Origin: Veillonellaceae bacterium
Lineage (GTDB): Bacteria > Bacillota > Negativicutes > Veillonellales > Veillonellaceae
Length of the DNA stretch: 36,677 bases
Assembly (NCBI GenBank): GCA_900765165.1
Contig: CAAFQR010000152.1
Span: 1 to 36,677, forward strand
Direction: 5' to 3'
Position numbers and translations under genes: made by a program. Positions 8,845 to 17,468 of the stretch are shown one piece after another. Within the stretch, counting starts at the first letter, position 1. Each line of letters begins with the position of its first letter. Under the pieces are notes generated by a model, which searched no databases, was not told the origin of the DNA, and saw only the letters and a program-made list of their open reading frames with translations.

Positions 8845-8977
8845 TTCATGATTCATCCCATATAAAATTCTGTTCTCAATATAACACATTCTATAGCATA
8901 AAAACAATGTAACAGGTAACAAATGACAAAATTCTTTCATCACCTAACCACGCATTACATGATAAGTGACGTTACGC

Positions 8978-9015
8978 AAAATAGCGACCGAGCCGGAAAC
9001 TCAGTCGCTATTTTT
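8978..9015. terminator. Terminator after the aldo/keto reductase gene
   Basis: AAAATAGCGAC-c-GAG (8978-8992) pairs with CTC-a-GTCGCTATTTT (9000-9014), followed by TATAG on the plus strand. It lies in the 315-bp gap 8739-9053 between gltD and the reductase gene; apart from the gltD promoter nothing else was recognised there. Confidence 0.75.
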
Positions 9016-9053
9016 ATAGTACATTCTTAGTGGCCAAATTGGACCTGTTATTT

Positions 9054-10055
9054 CTATTTCTTATCCAGTAACACTACGTTCTGCGGCGGGTTCGCCAAGA
9101 TAGCACCTTTAATAGCGTGCGGCACGTAGAGTTCTTCTAAGTACTTCACGTCATCGGCAGTAAGGTTTACGTCTAACGCGCCAATAGCATCATCTAAGTA
9201 CGATGGTTTCGTTGCGCCGATGATAGGCGACGCTACGCCTTTTGTCCACTGCCAAGCTAAGGCAATTTCAGACATCTTCACACCATATTTTTCCGTCAAA
9301 TCGTGAACCCGTTTTACGACGGCCATATCTTCCTCTTCCGTCGCATCATACTTGCCGCGCAGCACACGGTCCGTTTCACGGCGGAGCGAGTCGTACATCC
9401 ACGTAGGACGGCTCAAATGGCCACCAGCCAGCGGGCTATACGGCATCAGGGCTACATCAAACTGACGGCAGATAGGCATCATTTCACGTTCGTCTTCTCG
9501 GTAAATAAGATTGTAGTGGTTTTCCATAGCCGTGAACGGCGTCCAGCCATTCTGCTGGGCCACAATCTGCATGTTATGGAACTGGTAACCATACATAGCC
9601 GACGCACCGAGAGCGCGCACCTTGCCGGCCTTCACGAGGCCATGCAGTGCTTCCATGGTTTCCTCGATAGGCGTGTCGTAGTCGAAGCGATGAATAATGT
9701 ACACGTCCAGGTAATCCGTGCCCAAACGCTGCAACGTGCCGTCGATTTCGCGGTCGATAGCCTTCTTAGACAAGCGGCCTTCGTTGAAATAAACCTTCGA
9801 TGCGATGACGACTTTATCGCGGGTGGTTAGCTTCTTCAAAGCCTGGCCAAGATACTCTTCACTGGTACCTTCGGAATAGCAGTTCGCCGTGTCAAAGAAG
9901 TTAAATCCTAAATCTAGCGCATGCGCCACCAACGCTTCCGTCGCCTTTTCATCTAGCGTCCAATCGTGCATCGTGCCGGACTTGCCGAAACTCATGCAGC
10001 CAACGCACAGCGCGGAAACCTCGATGCCACTGTGGCCTAACGTTGTGTATTTCAT
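9054..10055 (-). CDS. Aldo/keto reductase
   Basis: The 333-residue (beta/alpha)8 NADPH-dependent reductase starts MKYTTLGHSGIEVSALCVG. It has the family motifs GFNFFDTANCYSEGTSEEYLG (the tetrad Asp and Tyr lie in FDTANCY), VIASKVYF (tetrad Lys), YLDVYIIHRFD (tetrad His) and IIGATKPSYLDDA near the C-terminus for cofactor binding. It resembles the YajO/Gcy-type AKRs acting on small aldehydes or ketones; the substrate cannot be told. It is a single gene with AGGAGT upstream of the start and terminators on both sides. Confidence 0.9.
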   Translation of the reverse strand: MKYTTLGHSGIEVSALCVGCMSFGKSGTMHDWTLDEKATEALVAHALDLGFNFFDTANCYSEGTSEEYLGQALKKLTTRDKVVIASKVYFNEGRLSKKAIDREIDGTLQRLGTDYLDVYIIHRFDYDTPIEETMEALHGLVKAGKVRALGASAMYGYQFHNMQIVAQQNGWTPFTAMENHYNLIYREDEREMMPICRQFDVALMPYSPLAGGHLSRPTWMYDSLRRETDRVLRGKYDATEEEDMAVVKRVHDLTEKYGVKMSEIALAWQWTKGVASPIIGATKPSYLDDAIGALDVNLTADDVKYLEELYVPHAIKGAILANPPQNVVLLDKK

Positions 10056-10146
10056 AGTACAACTCCTTTCCTAGAAATCTCTCTTAGAATATCTCTTAGG
10101 AGATATATACTACATGATAAGGCCTTTCTCCTTTACAACACACACA

Positions 10147-10191
10147 AAAATGCTCATACGGCCAGGTCTCACCTAGCTGTATGAGCATTTT
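10147..10191 (-). terminator. Terminator after cecR
   Basis: AAAATGCTCATAC (10147-10159) pairs with GTATGAGCATTTT (10179-10191), with a GGT/ACC pair inside. On the minus strand it is followed by TTTTTGTGTG, ending the exporter operon. Confidence 0.8.
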
Positions 10192-10202
10192 ATTATGTCT
10201 AT

Positions 10203-10907
10203 TTAATTGGCCACTTTGAGGCTATTGGCCCAATCGGCTTCAGCCTTAAGTGCGGTCAGCACCACCATAGCATTGGCCTTTAGTTGCCCTACGAAGGCAT
10301 CCTTATCGAAGTGCACCGGGACGTACGTGAGCATGGGGTTATTACGGCCAATGCAGCTCATGGAGAACGCACTCATGATGGTCACAATCGCTGCGTAGAG
10401 CCGCACGTCCATTAAGTCATAGCCTAAGTATTCACTAAAAAGACGCGTAATCAAATTAAACTTAAGCACTGCTTGGTCCACCAAGGTGTCGAATAACGGC
10501 GACGGCGTCAGGATTTCCCGAATCCACACTGGCACGTACCACGTATCGCTATACACTGCCGTATGGATAAACGTGCTAATAAACGACTCCACCTTGGTAC
10601 GGGGTGTCATTTCAGTATTGGCCAGCAACCCTTCTAGGTCCGTAATGGTGATAATGTGCTGATGCACCTCTGCAATGACCGCCTGGTACAGGCCGTCGCG
10701 GCTACCGAAGTGGTAGTTAATAGCGGCTAGGTTCACACCGGCTTCGAGGCAAATACTCTTGCTCGTCGTCTTATCGTAGCCATTCTGGGCAAAGAGGCGA
10801 CCGGCGCAATCGATGATGCGCTGTCTCGTTTCACGGCCATCGTCACGGGCGGTGGTCGCCGTCGGCGCTATCGTGGGGATAGAGCTTTTTATTTCAGAAG
10901 ATTTCAT
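10203..10907 (-). CDS. cecR: TetR-family regulator, CecR-like
   Basis: The 234-residue protein has a TetR N-terminal helix-turn-helix at about residues 25-72 (RQRIIDCAGRLFAQNGYDKTTSKSICLEAGVNLAAINYHFGSRDGLYQAVI). Its C-terminal ligand domain resembles the DUF1956/CecR type. In E. coli CecR (YbiH) controls the ybhGFSR efflux genes; here the same genes sit directly upstream, with ybhR ending 14 bases before this start. cecR is therefore the last gene of the operon instead of the first. AGGAGG precedes the start. It contains one TTATTTCA octamer near its N-terminus. Confidence 0.85.
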   Translation of the reverse strand: MKSSEIKSSIPTIAPTATTARDDGRETRQRIIDCAGRLFAQNGYDKTTSKSICLEAGVNLAAINYHFGSRDGLYQAVIAEVHQHIITITDLEGLLANTEMTPRTKVESFISTFIHTAVYSDTWYVPVWIREILTPSPLFDTLVDQAVLKFNLITRLFSEYLGYDLMDVRLYAAIVTIMSAFSMSCIGRNNPMLTYVPVHFDKDAFVGQLKANAMVVLTALKAEADWANSLKVAN

Positions 10908-10921
10908 ATACAGTGCGCCTC

Positions 10922-12037
10922 CTAAGAAAGTTTATTGCGGAACAGCCAAGCCGCTAAGGGCAAGGTGATGGCCGCTACGATGAGCATGGGGATGTAGGTG
11001 TCGATGATGAGCCCGAAGCCCGCCCCTTCCAGGTAGATGCGGCGGATGGCTTCAACGGCGAAGCGCATCGGGTTGATGTACGTGGCGTACTGCATGATGG
11101 TGGGCATCGTGCTAATGGGCGTGGTCATACCGGACAGAAGTATCATCGGCAGGAGCAGCGAGAAGGAATACACCATAACTTGCTGCATGATAGACGACAC
11201 GGCGGACACGGACAGGCCAATGCCGATGACGGACAGGAGGAACACCAAAAGCGTCACGTAGAGCACGATGATCGACCCTACCATGGGCACGTGGAACCAC
11301 AGCGTGGCTAGGGCGAGCATGATGGTGCCGTGCGTTAAGCCAACGAGGAGCGGCAGCCCCGCCTTGCCGATGAGGATTTCCAGCGGTTCCAGCGGCGTTA
11401 CTAAAAGCTGGTCGAAGGTCCCATTTTCTCGTTCACGAGCAACGGATAGGCCGGCCAAGATCATAACCTGCGTCAACGCCAGCATAGGCATCATGGACGG
11501 CAGGAACATCCACTGCGTGATGAGATTTGGATTATACCATATGCGCGTGTCCACGTTGATGAGCGGCTCGCGACCATTCAGCTGTTGCTGATACATGCCG
11601 GCCACGGACGCCACATAGCTTTGGATAAGACCGGACGTAACGGGGTTACGACCATCGGTGATGACTTGCACGTCCGCCTTCTTCTGGTTCACCAGATTAT
11701 CGGCAAAATCCGAGTTGACCGTGATAACCGCCATGGCCTCCCCGTCGTCGATAGCCGACGCAATCTGCGACGTGCTCTGCAGTGTCACCACGCGTTTGAA
11801 AATACCGGTGCCGTCCAGCTTGGCGTAAAAATCCTCGGAGTACTGACTGTGACTCATATCCAGCGCCGCATAGGGGATGCTGTTCAGGTTAAACGTCGCC
11901 GTGTAGCCGAATAAAACGCCTTGCAAAAACACCGGAATGATAAGCACAATGCGGCTTCGCGGGTCCTTTAGCGTGACCAATATTTCTTTTTTCAGAAGCC
12001 ATAAAATGGCATACAATTTAGCGCGTAGCGTATCCAT
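10922..12037 (-). CDS. ybhR: ABC-2 type permease, YbhR-like
   Basis: The 371-residue membrane protein has an N-terminal segment near residues 25-45, a large extracytoplasmic loop, and a C-terminal block of about five segments containing ARERENGTFDQLLVTPLEPLEILIGK and GMTTPISTMP, typical of ABC-2 permeases of the YbhR/YhhJ group. It forms the exporter with YbhS and the double-ATPase YbhF. I place the start at the ATG at 12037, 4 bases after the ybhS stop and 10 bases downstream of AAGG, rather than at a GTG nine codons earlier. The length then equals that of YbhS, of which it is a paralogue. Confidence 0.87.
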   Translation of the reverse strand: MDTLRAKLYAILWLLKKEILVTLKDPRSRIVLIIPVFLQGVLFGYTATFNLNSIPYAALDMSHSQYSEDFYAKLDGTGIFKRVVTLQSTSQIASAIDDGEAMAVITVNSDFADNLVNQKKADVQVITDGRNPVTSGLIQSYVASVAGMYQQQLNGREPLINVDTRIWYNPNLITQWMFLPSMMPMLALTQVMILAGLSVARERENGTFDQLLVTPLEPLEILIGKAGLPLLVGLTHGTIMLALATLWFHVPMVGSIIVLYVTLLVFLLSVIGIGLSVSAVSSIMQQVMVYSFSLLLPMILLSGMTTPISTMPTIMQYATYINPMRFAVEAIRRIYLEGAGFGLIIDTYIPMLIVAAITLPLAAWLFRNKLS

Positions 12038-12041
12038 GGCA

Positions 12042-13157
12042 TCAGATCCTTTTCTTGGTAACACGAACGGACATAGTTAAGAAAAACAGCGCATAACCGG
12101 CGAGGAGCGCGCAATCGCGAGTGACGATGTAGTAGTTATTGCCCGCTAGGAGCAGCGTCTTGATGAGCTCCATATAGTATGTGCCGGGCAAGAGCTGACC
12201 TACAAAGCGCACCGCCGTCGGCACACTGTGAAGGTCGAATACGAAGCCGGTAAGCATAACCGTCGGCAGCAAACTAGCGAGGAGCGCCACCTGACAGGCG
12301 AGGAACTGGTTCTTCGTGATAGACGAAATGGTAAGCCCCATGCCGATGGCCACCAAAATGTACTCCATGGACGCAAAGAGAAGCAGTAAGAATGAGCCTT
12401 TTACGGGCACATCGTAGCCGAATACGGCGATAGCTAAGCAAAAGAGAAAGCCTAAAAGCGCGATGACAAAGTACGGGATTATCTTTGAAATAACAATCTC
12501 GATGGGCCGCACCGGTGTGGCGAATAGCGCTTCCAGCGTGCCGCGTTCCCATTCGCGGGCCATAACTAGCGACGTTAAGAACACACCTACCAAAGTGATG
12601 ACGATAACAATCAAGCCCGGTATGAACATGTACGCACTGGAGTTAGCGTCATTGAACCACTGCCGCGTCACCACGTTGATGGTCACCGGCGTTTGGCCGC
12701 GCAAATACTGACTGCCGTGCGCCGCCTGCCACTGGGCAATGCCCGCTTCAATATAGTTCTGGGCGCTAGTAGCAATGGTGGAGTTAACGCCGTACACGAT
12801 AACCTGGATATCCGCCGAGCCACGCCGTAGGTTTGATGTGAAATCAGAGGGGATGCGCACTATGGCATCGGCATTGCGGTCATCAATCTGATGGACCGCC
12901 TCGGCCATCGAGGTCATGTAGCTAGGCGTGAAATATTCCGAGCCATTGAGGAATGACACCACGTCCGTCGCGGTTGGCGACATATCTTCTAGGACCACGG
13001 CAACCTTGACGTTCTTTACGTCCATGCTCATGCCGGAACCGATGAGGATGATGAGCATCAACGGCAACACAATACCGATGAGGAACGTACTATAATCGCG
13101 GCTAATCTGGTAAAACTCCTTGCGAATTAACGCGAGTAAACGATTCAGATTCAACAT
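12042..13157 (-). CDS. ybhS: ABC-2 type permease, YbhS-like
   Basis: The 371-residue permease has the same plan as its neighbour: a first membrane segment near residue 25-43, a soluble loop (residues 45-170) and a C-terminal membrane block with the conserved MAREWERGTLEALFATPVRPIEIVISKI. The start codon overlaps the ybhF stop (TAATG), and its Shine-Dalgarno GAGGAGG lies inside the end of ybhF, so translation is coupled. The YbhS/YbhR pair probably forms the transmembrane channel of a tripartite-type efflux pump, although no TolC-like gene is in the window. Confidence 0.88.
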   Translation of the reverse strand: MLNLNRLLALIRKEFYQISRDYSTFLIGIVLPLMLIILIGSGMSMDVKNVKVAVVLEDMSPTATDVVSFLNGSEYFTPSYMTSMAEAVHQIDDRNADAIVRIPSDFTSNLRRGSADIQVIVYGVNSTIATSAQNYIEAGIAQWQAAHGSQYLRGQTPVTINVVTRQWFNDANSSAYMFIPGLIVIVITLVGVFLTSLVMAREWERGTLEALFATPVRPIEIVISKIIPYFVIALLGFLFCLAIAVFGYDVPVKGSFLLLLFASMEYILVAIGMGLTISSITKNQFLACQVALLASLLPTVMLTGFVFDLHSVPTAVRFVGQLLPGTYYMELIKTLLLAGNNYYIVTRDCALLAGYALFFLTMSVRVTKKRI

Positions 13158-14725
13158 TATGCGCCGTCACCTCCTCGCTGTGTACTCGTAGCCCCGCTGT
13201 TGGTAGCCGTCGCCATAGCGGCTTGCTCCTTCGCGGCGCGCTGTGCCTCAACAATATGGATAAACGCTTCATTCATGGTGGCTGCATTGCCGCCTTGCGC
13301 GCGGATTTCCGCCGGTGTGCCAATAGCAATCATGCGGCCCTGGTCCTGTATCATAATGCGGTCGCAGTACTCCGCTTCTTCCATGAAGTGCGTCGTAATA
13401 ATAATCGTGGTTCCTCGATTGGCCAAATCGGTAATCTGTGCCAATAAGCGGCGTCGCGCCGTCGGATCGATACCACTGGTCGGTTCGTCGAGAAACAAAA
13501 TGGCTGGCTTCTGCAATAACGCCGCTGCCATAGACAGTCGCTGCTTGTAGCCTAAAGGGAGCGTAGCCGCCACGGTGTCTTCTTTATCTTCTAAGCTAAA
13601 CTGAGCCAGTACTTCTTGGATGCGTTGCTTAATTTCTTGCTTCGACAAGCCATAAATACCGCCAAAGAACTCCAGGTTTTCCCGCACTGTCAGCGTGCCG
13701 TACAGGGAAAACTTTTGTGCCACATAGCCGATGATACGTCGCGCCTGGGCGTTGGCCGTACGCAAATTGTACCCGGCCACCGACAAGTGCCCCGACGTAG
13801 GCGGCAATAAGCCACACAGCATGCGGAAGGTGGTGGTTTTACCGGCGCCGTTCGGCCCTAAGAGGCCAAAAATCTCGCCCTTATGAACCTGGAACGACGT
13901 TTTGTCCACCGCTGTAAAATCACCAAACTTGCGCACCAGCTCTTTCACTTCAATGTGAAGTTCATCGGACACGCGGCGATGCCCTGTCGACTCCGGCGGC
14001 TCCAAAGTGAACCACTTGCCATGCTCGGAGCTTAACACTTCGCCCGGCGTCCCTGAAATCAAATGCTTCCCTTCGTGTATCATATGAACAGTGTCACAAT
14101 GAACGGCTTCTTCAACGTAGCCTGTATTAACCAATACGGTGAGCTTGTCTTCCTTCACCATTTCCAGGATGATGGCCCACAGCTCGCGCCGCGACAACGG
14201 GTCAACACCGACGGATGGTTCATCCAAGATGAGCAAGTCCGGAATGCGAATCAACGTGCACACCAGCGCTAGTTTCTGCTTCATACCGCCGGACAATTTG
14301 CCCGCCAACCGGTTCGTAAAGGGCGCCATGCCTGTCATTTCAAAGAGCTTCTTGGCCCGCTCGCTGCGATACGGTTCCTCTACATGATGCAAATCCGCAT
14401 AGACGTTGAGGTTTTCCATTACCGTCAAATCCTCGTACAGCCCAAACTTCTGGGGCATGTATGCAATGTGAGCCTGCACGTAATCCGAGTCGGTCACCAC
14501 ATCGTGGCCCAGCACCTCGATAGTCCCTTCGTCAGGGGCCATCAAGCCGCACAACAAGCGCACAAAGGTGGTCTTGCCGGCGCCATCCGGTCCGATGAGC
14601 GCCGTAATGGAACCGCGCGCCACCGTCAGCGAGAAATCATTGAGCGCCACCACGGTTTGCTTGGCTTTCTTGTCGTAAAACCGCTTCACCACGTTTTGGG
14701 CGTTTACAACATAGTCGGTAGTCAT
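13157..14725 (-). CDS. ybhF: Tandem ATP-binding protein of ABC exporter, YbhF-like
   Basis: The 522-residue cytoplasmic protein has two fused ABC ATPase domains. Domain 1 has Walker A GPDGAGKT (45-52), signature LSGGMKQ and Walker B LLILDEPSVGVD. Domain 2 has Walker A GPNGAGKT near residue 290, a degenerate signature LPLGYKQRLS and Walker B AILFLDEPTSGID. This asymmetric double-ATPase layout is typical of YbhF. It energises the YbhS/YbhR permease pair. It starts 12 bases after the ybhG stop with AAGGAGG upstream. Confidence 0.92.
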   Translation of the reverse strand: MTTDYVVNAQNVVKRFYDKKAKQTVVALNDFSLTVARGSITALIGPDGAGKTTFVRLLCGLMAPDEGTIEVLGHDVVTDSDYVQAHIAYMPQKFGLYEDLTVMENLNVYADLHHVEEPYRSERAKKLFEMTGMAPFTNRLAGKLSGGMKQKLALVCTLIRIPDLLILDEPSVGVDPLSRRELWAIILEMVKEDKLTVLVNTGYVEEAVHCDTVHMIHEGKHLISGTPGEVLSSEHGKWFTLEPPESTGHRRVSDELHIEVKELVRKFGDFTAVDKTSFQVHKGEIFGLLGPNGAGKTTTFRMLCGLLPPTSGHLSVAGYNLRTANAQARRIIGYVAQKFSLYGTLTVRENLEFFGGIYGLSKQEIKQRIQEVLAQFSLEDKEDTVAATLPLGYKQRLSMAAALLQKPAILFLDEPTSGIDPTARRRLLAQITDLANRGTTIIITTHFMEEAEYCDRIMIQDQGRMIAIGTPAEIRAQGGNAATMNEAFIHIVEAQRAAKEQAAMATATNSGATSTQRGGDGA

Positions 14726-14737
14726 CGAACCACCTCC

Positions 14738-15721
14738 TTAGAACGTCACCGTAGCCGGCATGCCCATGCGCAATACGTTCTGCGGGTCGTCCACGTAAAT
14801 GCGCACTTCATAGACCAAGGACGTGCGAAGTTCCGGCGTCTGCACCGACTTCGGCGTGAATTCAGCCGTCGATGAAATGAACCCCACCTGGCCATGTAAG
14901 GCTTCCTTCAGGCCATCCACGGTAATGGTAGCCGCTTCGCCTTCGTGAATCTGCGTCAGCTTGTCTTCCGGAATATAGGCCCGAATCCACTTGCGCGAAT
15001 CAGGACTTAACATGAATACCGGTGCAGACGGCGACGCCATATCGCCGACTTCCAAGAGGCGCGAACGGATAATGCCATCCTGCGGTGCGACAAGCGTTGC
15101 CTGCTGCAGCTGATACTGATAGAGCGCCAACTGTTCATCAAGGGCCTGCAACGCCGCTTCCTGCGCCGCTATATCTTCAGAGCGCGAACCGGCCAACGCT
15201 AACTGATACTTAGCGCGGGCATCATTTTCGGCAGCTGCGGCCGTATTGTACGCCGTTGCTGCATTATCGGCTTCTTGCTTACTAATCGCATCGGCCTGCA
15301 ACAACGCCTGCATACGCTGATTCGTCGTATTAGCGTTACGCGCCGTTGCTTCCGCCTGGCTCAATGCGGCTCGTGCCGACTCGATTTCTTCCGGTCGATT
15401 GCCGGCTTTCGCCTTATCTAACACAGCCTGCTGCTGCAAAATCTGCGCCTTCACCTTCGCAATATTTAACTGCAAAGGCCGCGTATCTAACGTCGCCAAT
15501 ACCTGACCTTTCTTAACCGCATCACCTTCCTGAACGTTGATGGCATTAATGCGTTCCGACGCGTTAAACGCCAACGCTACCTGGCGCGTCGTCACATTGC
15601 CGTACAACACCAACGGTTGCGGACGATGTGAATACCAATAATAATAACAGCCGGCGATAACCGCCACTATAAGCGCTATCAGTAGCGCGATCTTCTTTCG
15701 AGACACAGACTTACTGTTCAT
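14738..15721 (-). CDS. ybhG: HlyD-family periplasmic adaptor, YbhG-like
   Basis: The 327-residue protein has a single N-terminal membrane anchor (residues 10-28, KIALLIALIVAVIAGCYYY). It continues with a biotinyl-lipoyl half (EGDAVKKGQVLATLDTRPLQ), a long alanine- and glutamine-rich coiled-coil hairpin (about residues 80-210), a second lipoyl half (ATLVAPQDGIIRSRLLEVGD) and a beta-barrel. This is the membrane-fusion/adaptor layout of YbhG. It is the first gene of the exporter operon. The start ATG has a purine-rich AAGGGGG upstream. Its presence supports a diderm envelope. Confidence 0.9.
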   Translation of the reverse strand: MNSKSVSRKKIALLIALIVAVIAGCYYYWYSHRPQPLVLYGNVTTRQVALAFNASERINAINVQEGDAVKKGQVLATLDTRPLQLNIAKVKAQILQQQAVLDKAKAGNRPEEIESARAALSQAEATARNANTTNQRMQALLQADAISKQEADNAATAYNTAAAAENDARAKYQLALAGSRSEDIAAQEAALQALDEQLALYQYQLQQATLVAPQDGIIRSRLLEVGDMASPSAPVFMLSPDSRKWIRAYIPEDKLTQIHEGEAATITVDGLKEALHGQVGFISSTAEFTPKSVQTPELRTSLVYEVRIYVDDPQNVLRMGMPATVTF

Positions 15722-15754
15722 AATGGGAGCCCCCTTTCCTTAGTTTTATTTTAT

Positions 15755-15780
15755 CAAATTCAAATTTAAATTACAATTTG
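15755..15780. promoter_or_regulatory. AT-rich palindrome upstream of ybhG, possible CecR operator
   Basis: Two tandem CAAATT units (15755-15766) face an inverted AATTTG (15775-15780), 34-59 bases before the ybhG start. Position and symmetry suit a TetR-type operator; assignment to CecR is an inference. Confidence 0.35.
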
Positions 15781-15815
15781 TAGCAATTCTTTCTCAAAAT
15801 TTTTCGTCCGGGGTC

Positions 15816-15846
15816 TTGACTTGGAGTTAACTACAGGGTTTAAGGT
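15816..15846 (+). promoter_or_regulatory. MerR-type promoter with 19-bp spacer
   Basis: TTGACT (15816-15821) and TAAGGT (15841-15846) are separated by exactly 19 bases. The spacer contains the dyad GAGTTAACT, matching the CTTGACTTGGAGTTAACT pattern of promoters activated by MerR-family regulators of oxidoreductase genes. It lies 52 bases before the cyclophilin-like gene. No merR-like gene is present in the window. Confidence 0.65.
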
Positions 15847-15897
15847 GTAACCAAGAATACAACAAGTGCTGTAACACAAGAGAAGGAAGGGACTCCT

Positions 15898-16257
15898 ATG
15901 ACAACCAAACAGATAAAATTCCGTGCCGGCTCCCAGGAATGGACCGCTACGTTAGAAGATAATGCCACCACCCGTGCACTCATCAAAAAGCTTCCTATGA
16001 CCATCACCATGGACAACCTATATAGCCGCGAAATGTGCTATCGCATGGGCGCCGGCGCCTTACCGACAGACAAACTGCGTTCCGATCGCTACGAAGTGGG
16101 CGACGTCATCTACTGGCCACCACGGGGTAGCTTCGTAATCCTCTACAAACAAAACGGCGAACAGTTTGAACGCGCTCAAATTGGCCACATTGAAGGCTCC
16201 GTCGCCGACTTCGGCAATATGGACTCTGTTCAAATCACCGTTAAAGCCGTTAAATAG
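15898..16257 (+). CDS. Cyclophilin-like fold protein
   Basis: This is a 119-residue protein with conserved LYSREMCYRMG, DRYEVGDVIYWPPRGSFVILYKQ and IGHIEGSVADF. The pattern belongs to small cyclophilin-like-fold proteins often encoded beside flavodoxins and MerR-controlled oxidoreductases. No peptidyl-prolyl isomerase catalytic signature is evident and no function is known to me. GGAAGG lies 9 bases before the ATG. It leads a small operon with the flavodoxin gene 29 bases downstream. Confidence 0.8.
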   Translation: MTTKQIKFRAGSQEWTATLEDNATTRALIKKLPMTITMDNLYSREMCYRMGAGALPTDKLRSDRYEVGDVIYWPPRGSFVILYKQNGEQFERAQIGHIEGSVADFGNMDSVQITVKAVK

Positions 16258-16286
16258 CACCAACTATTCCAAAGGATGGTGTGCCT

Positions 16287-16898
16287 ATGAATCAATCAAC
16301 TTCTCATACTAAGAAACGAAACGTTGTCCTCTACCTGATGCTCTTAGTGATGACCATTATTTGCATTGGTTGCAAACCGGACAACGGTGAGGCAAGTACT
16401 ATGAATACAACAACACAGGCCGGCTCCATGGCCGGCAAAAAAGTAGCCATCGTCTACTACAGCTGGAGCGGTCACACCAAAGCAGTGGCCAACAAAATCC
16501 ACGCCCGCACCGGTGGCGACATGTTTCTCTTGACGCCGGCGGACCCGTATCCGACGACCCATGACCCGGCATCTGAGCGCGCCGGCCAAGAACGCCGTGA
16601 TAACGCCCGCCCGGTCCTTAAAAACATTCCGGATATGAAGTCCTATGACGTCATCTTCCTGGGTTATCCAATTTGGTGGTATTCCCATCCAATGTTCATC
16701 GACACCTTCGTCGAATCCCAGGATTTATCCGGTAAAATTATCATCCCCTTCGCCACCTCCGGCGGTTCGGATATTCGCGACAGCGTTGCCGAATTACAGC
16801 AGCTCTTACCGAAAAGCCAATTTGGCAAAAGCTTAATCCTACAAAATCCAAATAACGATAAGAAAATACAAGATTGGTTAACCGAGAATGGCTGGTGA
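16287..16898 (+). CDS. Flavodoxin-like lipoprotein
   Basis: The 203-residue protein starts with a positively charged stretch and a hydrophobic signal (VVLYLMLLVMTIICIGC) ending in a lipobox-type Cys, so it is probably a membrane-anchored lipoprotein. The mature part has the FMN phosphate loop IVYYSWSGHTKAVAN, DVIFLGYPIWWYSHP and FATSGGSD, as in flavodoxin_4 proteins. I use the ATG at 16287; a GTG two codons earlier is possible. The C-terminus (DWLTENGW) is intact and is followed at once by the MFS remnant. Confidence 0.85.
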   Translation: MNQSTSHTKKRNVVLYLMLLVMTIICIGCKPDNGEASTMNTTTQAGSMAGKKVAIVYYSWSGHTKAVANKIHARTGGDMFLLTPADPYPTTHDPASERAGQERRDNARPVLKNIPDMKSYDVIFLGYPIWWYSHPMFIDTFVESQDLSGKIIIPFATSGGSDIRDSVAELQQLLPKSQFGKSLILQNPNNDKKIQDWLTENGW

Positions 16899-17311
16899 TA
16901 CGTATTGGCACCGTCATCGGCAGTAAAATGGCCGGCTTCTTACCTATACGAAAAGCACAGCTAATTGGCATAACACTGTTTGCTATTGCTGTAGTTGCCA
17001 TGTTGGGGGCCCTTTATTTCAGAAGTGTACCCATCTTCCTCATCATCACGGCCCTCATGGGCATCTGTTGGGGCCTTGCCTACACGAGTAGCATGGAAAG
17101 CATTCTGGAACACATCACCACCGACGAACGAGCCGGCGTGCTATCGCTTATCTTCGTCATCTCCTACGGTGGCGCTGCGCTTCCCAGTATCGCTATCGGC
17201 AAGGTACTAGGCGCGCAATCACTGCTGGCCATTACCGCTAAATACGCCATACTCATCGGTATCCTGTGGATTGCGCTAGTCATATACTTACTGCTGAAGA
17301 AAACGATATAA
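16899..17311 (+). pseudogene. 5'-truncated MFS transporter remnant
   Basis: An open frame reads from about 16874 through 17311, and its transporter-like part begins near IGTVIGSKMAGFLPIRKA, just after the flavodoxin stop. It contains roughly four to five membrane segments (ITLFAIAVVAMLGALYF, IFLIITALMGICWGLAY, GVLSLIFVISYGGAALPS, AILIGILWIALVIYLLL) that match only the C-terminal third of a 12-segment MFS permease. No upstream portion, proper start or Shine-Dalgarno is present. A deletion probably fused the end of the permease gene to the 3' end of the flavodoxin gene. It contains one TTATTTCA octamer. Confidence 0.75.
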
Positions 17312-17411
17312 TGTCAGCTTGACTATATTAGCCGTTATACTTACAATGAAGGAAAGAGATAGCCGCACGTTGGGAATCGTCGAGGCTCGTCTCCAAAGCT
17401 TAGCAAGTCAG

Positions 17412-17446
17412 AAAAAAGGCCTTTCCAATTTGGAAGGGCCTTTTTT
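17412..17446. terminator. Bidirectional terminator between the MFS remnant and aminotransferase genes
   Basis: A6 followed by GGCCTTTCC (17418-17426) pairs with GGAAGGGCC (17432-17440) and T6, with one G-T pair and an AATTT loop. Poly-A and poly-T on the two sides make it work in both directions. Confidence 0.88.
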
Positions 17447-17468
17447 CATTGCTAAAATTATCTAGGTT

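Noticed and set aside
8722..8943. A 73-codon minus-strand frame in the gltD upstream gap
   Set aside because: It overlaps the gltD promoter and start, is cysteine- and histidine-rich without motif, and has no ribosome site.
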